From Prevotellaceae bacterium (GTDB lineage: Bacteria > Bacteroidota > Bacteroidia > Bacteroidales > Bacteroidaceae): DNA of 7,919 bases. The stretch spans positions 1-7,919 of the forward strand of contig CAJPLH010000082.1 in NCBI GenBank assembly GCA_905371275.1, in the 5' to 3' direction. This document shows positions 5,420 through 7,919 of this stretch, one piece after another (within the stretch, counting starts at the first letter, position 1; every line of letters starts with the position of its first letter). A program made the position numbers and the translations under genes. Below the pieces are notes generated by a model. That model saw only the letters and a list, made by a program, of their open reading frames with translations, was not told the DNA's origin and did no database searches.

Positions 5420-6613
5420 ATGACTCATTCTCGTTCTTCTGTTCTCGCTCTTCGTTGTGCACCACTCCCGCTTGTCCGCATTGGCTTTGTGGGCTTGGGA
5501 AGAAGGGGACTTGCCACGCTGCGCCGTTACCAATATATAGCAGGAGTGCAAGTGACAGCTTTGGCAGATTTATCGGAAGACGCCATTTCAGCTGCGTTTA
5601 AGGTCTTGCAAGAGTGGCAAAATGATGACGGTTCGGTGCTGTATGCGGCACAAACAGAGGAGGTTGCTGAAACAATGGTGGAGAGTTATGCTGGCGAAGA
5701 TGCTGCTTTGCAATTGATTCGCTCCGCAAAAGTCGACGTAGTGTATATTTGCACGGATTGGGCTTCGCACACACCTTTGGCCATCGAGGCTATGCGTGCT
5801 GGAAAGCACGTGGCTGTGGAAGTGCCAGCAGCCACTACGATAGAAGACTGTTGGAGATTGGTACAAACTGCAGAAGCGACTCAGCGGCATTGTTTTATGA
5901 CCGAAAATTGTTGTTACGATTGGTTTGCGCTTGCTACACGCTCCTTATATAATAAAGGATATTTCGGCACACTCACCCACGCTGAAGGAGGTTATCTCCA
6001 CGATTGGTGCAATTATTTTGAATCGTCAACTGCAGACACTTATCGTCAAGGGGCTCTTCAAGGTGGAAATCCTTATCCCACGCACGGCATTGCCCCGATT
6101 GGGCAACTCTTGCGCGACAACAATGACAGAATGGTACGATTGGTGTCGATGACAGGGCAGGCTATGGGGCGCAATCACCCCATGGGACACGGCAACACAG
6201 CGATTATCACCACAGAAAAGGGAGTCACCATTCTGCTTCAATTCGATTGCACAACTCCGCGGCCTTATAGTCGTTTGCAAACACTCTGTGGTACTGTGGC
6301 TTTTGCACAAAAATATCCTGTTCCCACACTGCAAAAGGACGATAGAATATGGACTGCTTCCGCTGCCGAAACTGAACTCTTGGGTGCTCCCTCTACACCT
6401 GCCTTAGAATTGTGGCGCGAGGGAAAGGCACGAGGGGTTGAAAACCCGATGAACTATGCGATGGATGCACGGTTCATTGCGTGTTTGCAGGCAGGTTTGC
6501 CCCTCGATATCGATGTGTATGACGCGGTAGAGTGGTCGTGTTTGGCTGAACTGACTCAATTGTCGGCAAAACAAGGTGGAATGCCTGTCGAAATTCCTAA
6601 CTTTAGAGCCTAG
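5420..6613 (+). CDS. Gfo/Idh/MocA-family protein resembling GH109 alpha-N-acetylgalactosaminidase
   Basis: This 397-residue protein has an N-terminal Rossmann fold with GFVGLGRRG (22-30) and the EVPAA motif (134-138) of Gfo/Idh/MocA proteins. The C-terminal half carries GH109 hallmarks: TENCCYD (161-167), HAEGGYLHDW (187-196), PYPTHGIAP (218-226), TTPRPYSR (278-285), FAQKYP (295-300) and PLDIDVYDAVEWS (361-373). GH109 enzymes use tightly bound NAD+ to hydrolyse alpha-GalNAc by an oxidation-elimination route. The Tyr and His of PYPTHG (Y219, H222) and the Tyr of RPYSR (Y283), near the sugar in the family, are kept. Two things are odd. The family GGHGGMDF block is replaced by GVENPMNYAMD (339-349). 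There is also no signal peptide, only a short extension (1-18) before the Rossmann strand, whereas many Bacteroidetes GH109 proteins are exported. It may be a cytoplasmic glycosidase or an oxidoreductase on another sugar. Confidence 0.85.
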   Translation: MTHSRSSVLALRCAPLPLVRIGFVGLGRRGLATLRRYQYIAGVQVTALADLSEDAISAAFKVLQEWQNDDGSVLYAAQTEEVAETMVESYAGEDAALQLIRSAKVDVVYICTDWASHTPLAIEAMRAGKHVAVEVPAATTIEDCWRLVQTAEATQRHCFMTENCCYDWFALATRSLYNKGYFGTLTHAEGGYLHDWCNYFESSTADTYRQGALQGGNPYPTHGIAPIGQLLRDNNDRMVRLVSMTGQAMGRNHPMGHGNTAIITTEKGVTILLQFDCTTPRPYSRLQTLCGTVAFAQKYPVPTLQKDDRIWTASAAETELLGAPSTPALELWREGKARGVENPMNYAMDARFIACLQAGLPLDIDVYDAVEWSCLAELTQLSAKQGGMPVEIPNFRA

Positions 6614-6691
6614 TTGTTGAGTGACAAGGAAGGAAACAAATCAATACCCCTTTGGTTCGGAGTTACCTTCGAGATGCACTCAAAATACTTT

Positions 6692-6699
6692 TACGTTTG
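6692..6699 (+). promoter_or_regulatory. Bacteroidetes -7 box of the D-2-hydroxyacid dehydrogenase gene
   Basis: TACGTTTG is an exact TAnnTTTG match 25 bases before the ATG at 6724, giving a leader of under 20 bases. A weak -33 (TTCG, 6668-6671) is at the 20-base spacing. The box suggests separate transcription, although readthrough across the 110-base gap from the preceding gene is possible since no terminator is seen there. Confidence 0.55.
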
Positions 6700-6723
6700 A
6701 CTTAACTCATAAATAAAGAAACA

Positions 6724-7677
6724 ATGAATATCGTTTTTCTTGATAGTTTTGTGCTCAATCCTGGTGACCTCCAGTGGGGACGCTTGGCAGAATTTGGGCA
6801 GTTTACGGTGTATGACCGCACTCCTTCTGATCAAATTGTAGAGCGCGCCAAAGATGCTGAGGTGATTATACTCAACAAAAAGCGGATGACGGAAGAAATC
6901 TTTGCACAACTTCCCAAATTGCGCCTTATATTGGTTTGCGCCACGGGTTATGATGTCATAGACCTCGAAGCTGCGCGCCGACACGGAGTGACCGTGTGCA
7001 ATGTTCCAGCGTATAGTACTCTGGCTGTGGCGCAACATACATTGGCGCTTTTGTTGGAGCATACCAATCGTGTGGGACATTATGCCGAACTCAACCGCGG
7101 TGGATACTGGGCGCGCAGTCGCGACTTCAGTCTTTGGGACGAAGCAGTGGAAGAACTCGCACAACAGCGCATTACTATAGTAGGGTGGGGAAACATCGGC
7201 AGAAAGGTAGCAGAATTGCTCCGAGTGCTGGATGCTGAAGTGTGCGTAGTGACAAGCCAAGCTGCGGAATCTCTGCCAGAAGGTATGAAGAAAATCACGA
7301 TGGATGAGGCTTTTGCCACTTCTGCTGTGGTTTCTCTCCACTGTCCCTTGAAGCCTGAGAACAAAGCCTTTGTGAATGCAGAACTTTTGTCGAAGGCGCA
7401 CAAAGGATTGGTGCTCATCAACACGGCGCGCGGCGGACTGATTGACGAAAAAGCCGTTGCCGAAGCATTGCACAGCGGACAACTTGCAGCGTATGCTTGT
7501 GACGTGCTGGCACAAGAGCCTCCTGCTGCCGACAATCCCATACTTTCCGCGCCCAATGCTTATGTCACTCCCCACATTGCTTGGGCAGGTGCTGCAGCCC
7601 GTGGCCGTATCATCAGCATTATGGCGGATAATCTCGAGGCTTTCCTCGCTGGAAATCCACAGAATGTGGTGAGTTAG
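6724..7677 (+). CDS. D-2-hydroxyacid dehydrogenase (glycerate dehydrogenase-like)
   Basis: This 317-residue cytoplasmic enzyme should interconvert a 2-oxoacid and a D-2-hydroxyacid, for example hydroxypyruvate and D-glycerate. The catalytic triad is complete: R236 in NTARGGLIDE, E265 in AQEPPAADNP and H284 in TPHIAWA. The nucleotide-binding motif is IVGWGNIG (152-159) and the substrate-domain block is VCATGYDVIDLEAARRHGV (71-89). Length is normal. The C-terminus NVVS resembles NVVN ends I know from Bacteroidetes glycerate dehydrogenase-like proteins. The Asp that usually ends the second Rossmann strand in NAD-specific members is absent; the region reads VCVVTSQ (173-179), so NADP(H) use or mixed specificity is possible. 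The substrate cannot be fixed from sequence. It follows the GH109-like gene by 110 bases on the same strand and ends at a strong terminator. Confidence 0.9.
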   Translation: MNIVFLDSFVLNPGDLQWGRLAEFGQFTVYDRTPSDQIVERAKDAEVIILNKKRMTEEIFAQLPKLRLILVCATGYDVIDLEAARRHGVTVCNVPAYSTLAVAQHTLALLLEHTNRVGHYAELNRGGYWARSRDFSLWDEAVEELAQQRITIVGWGNIGRKVAELLRVLDAEVCVVTSQAAESLPEGMKKITMDEAFATSAVVSLHCPLKPENKAFVNAELLSKAHKGLVLINTARGGLIDEKAVAEALHSGQLAAYACDVLAQEPPAADNPILSAPNAYVTPHIAWAGAAARGRIISIMADNLEAFLAGNPQNVVS

Positions 7678-7725
7678 TCAAAGGCAAAAGCCGTTTCTCT
7701 TATTTCATCATTTCGCTTTATAGGG

Positions 7726-7763
7726 CATCCCCCATTGTTCGACAGGAGCAATGGGGGATGTTT
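7726..7763 (+). terminator. Hairpin terminator after the D-2-hydroxyacid dehydrogenase
   Basis: CATCCCCCATTG (7726-7737) pairs perfectly with CAATGGGGGATG (7749-7760). The stem can extend inward by three pairs (one T-G) to a 5-base loop, giving about 15 bp. TTTGTTG follows, a short but acceptable T-rich tail on the plus strand. It starts 49 bases past the stop codon. Confidence 0.8.
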
Positions 7764-7818
7764 GTTGTCAGATCGTGCGAAAACAAAAGGCTTTGATACG
7801 CAATCTTGTCTATCTGAT

Positions 7819-7919
7819 TTATCCTAAATCGGTCATTAGCTTCTGAACCGATTTTATTTGATTGTTGAGCAGTTTGTTCCTCGTTTGCTCGATGGCGTAG
7901 CGGGCTACGTCGAGAACAA
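7819..7919 (-). CDS. Probable C-terminal end of an unidentified minus-strand gene (cut by window edge)
   Basis: On the minus strand one frame is open from the window edge for 32 codons to a TAA at 7819-7821. It reads VLDVARYAIEQTRNKLLNNQ then IKSVQKLMTDLG. The residue mix is that of a soluble amphipathic helix, and codons near the edge favour C or G in third position as in neighbouring genes. It would converge on the hydroxyacid dehydrogenase, whose terminator lies between the two genes. I do not recognise the family. An AAATCGGT/ACCGATTT inverted repeat (8-bp arms, 7826-7854) lies inside the last codons and might act as a terminator. A second minus frame is also open here, so the call is tentative. 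Confidence 0.45.
   Translation of the reverse strand, partial: VLDVARYAIEQTRNKLLNNQIKSVQKLMTDLG

Noticed and set aside
6691..7575. A 294-codon open frame on the minus strand opposite the hydroxyacid dehydrogenase
   Set aside because: It is rich in Cys, His, Arg and Ser as expected for an antisense shadow, has no recognisable domain, and the plus-strand gene has a complete catalytic triad.
1..7919. CRISPR arrays, transposases, toxin-antitoxin pairs, riboswitches or a defence system
   Set aside because: I saw no regularly spaced repeats, no transposase motifs, no small paired genes, and no long structured leaders on either strand.

Overview
The window looks like ordinary chromosome from a member of the Bacteroidota, most likely order Bacteroidales (Prevotella- or Porphyromonas-like). 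The main reason is promoter type. Exact matches to the Bacteroidetes -7 element TAnnTTTG sit just upstream of six transcription units on both strands, and Shine-Dalgarno sequences are mostly absent. The protein families agree: rlmN followed by pdxA, a short UDP-glucose dehydrogenase, and a GH109-type Gfo/Idh/MocA protein.

Layout, left to right. Positions 1-1387 (minus strand) hold rlmN and then the first 41 codons of pdxA, probably cotranscribed. Position 1680 starts a plus-strand GRP-family sugar transporter, divergent from rlmN. Positions 2625-3293 have no intact gene; they hold the decayed N-terminal part of an aldo/keto reductase and a small repeat/hairpin insertion. On the minus strand follow tRNA-Lys(CTT) with its own promoter and terminator, the ugd gene (UDP-glucose to UDP-glucuronate), and a tRNA-Ser(GCT)-tRNA-Glu(CTC) operon with its own promoter and terminator. 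From 5420 on the plus strand come a GH109-like NAD-binding protein and a D-2-hydroxyacid dehydrogenase, each with its own -7 box; the second ends in a strong hairpin terminator. The last 100 bases are probably the C-terminal end of a minus-strand gene entering from the right.

The genes do not form one pathway. rlmN and the tRNAs serve translation, pdxA makes a vitamin B6 precursor, ugd supplies a sugar nucleotide for surface polysaccharide, and the remaining genes are carbohydrate or hydroxyacid metabolism. I found no convincing new system. The points most worth a second look are the aldo/keto reductase remnant with its 13-bp repeat/hairpin insertion, the divergent GH109-like protein without a signal peptide, and the palindrome over the tRNA-Ser-Glu promoter.
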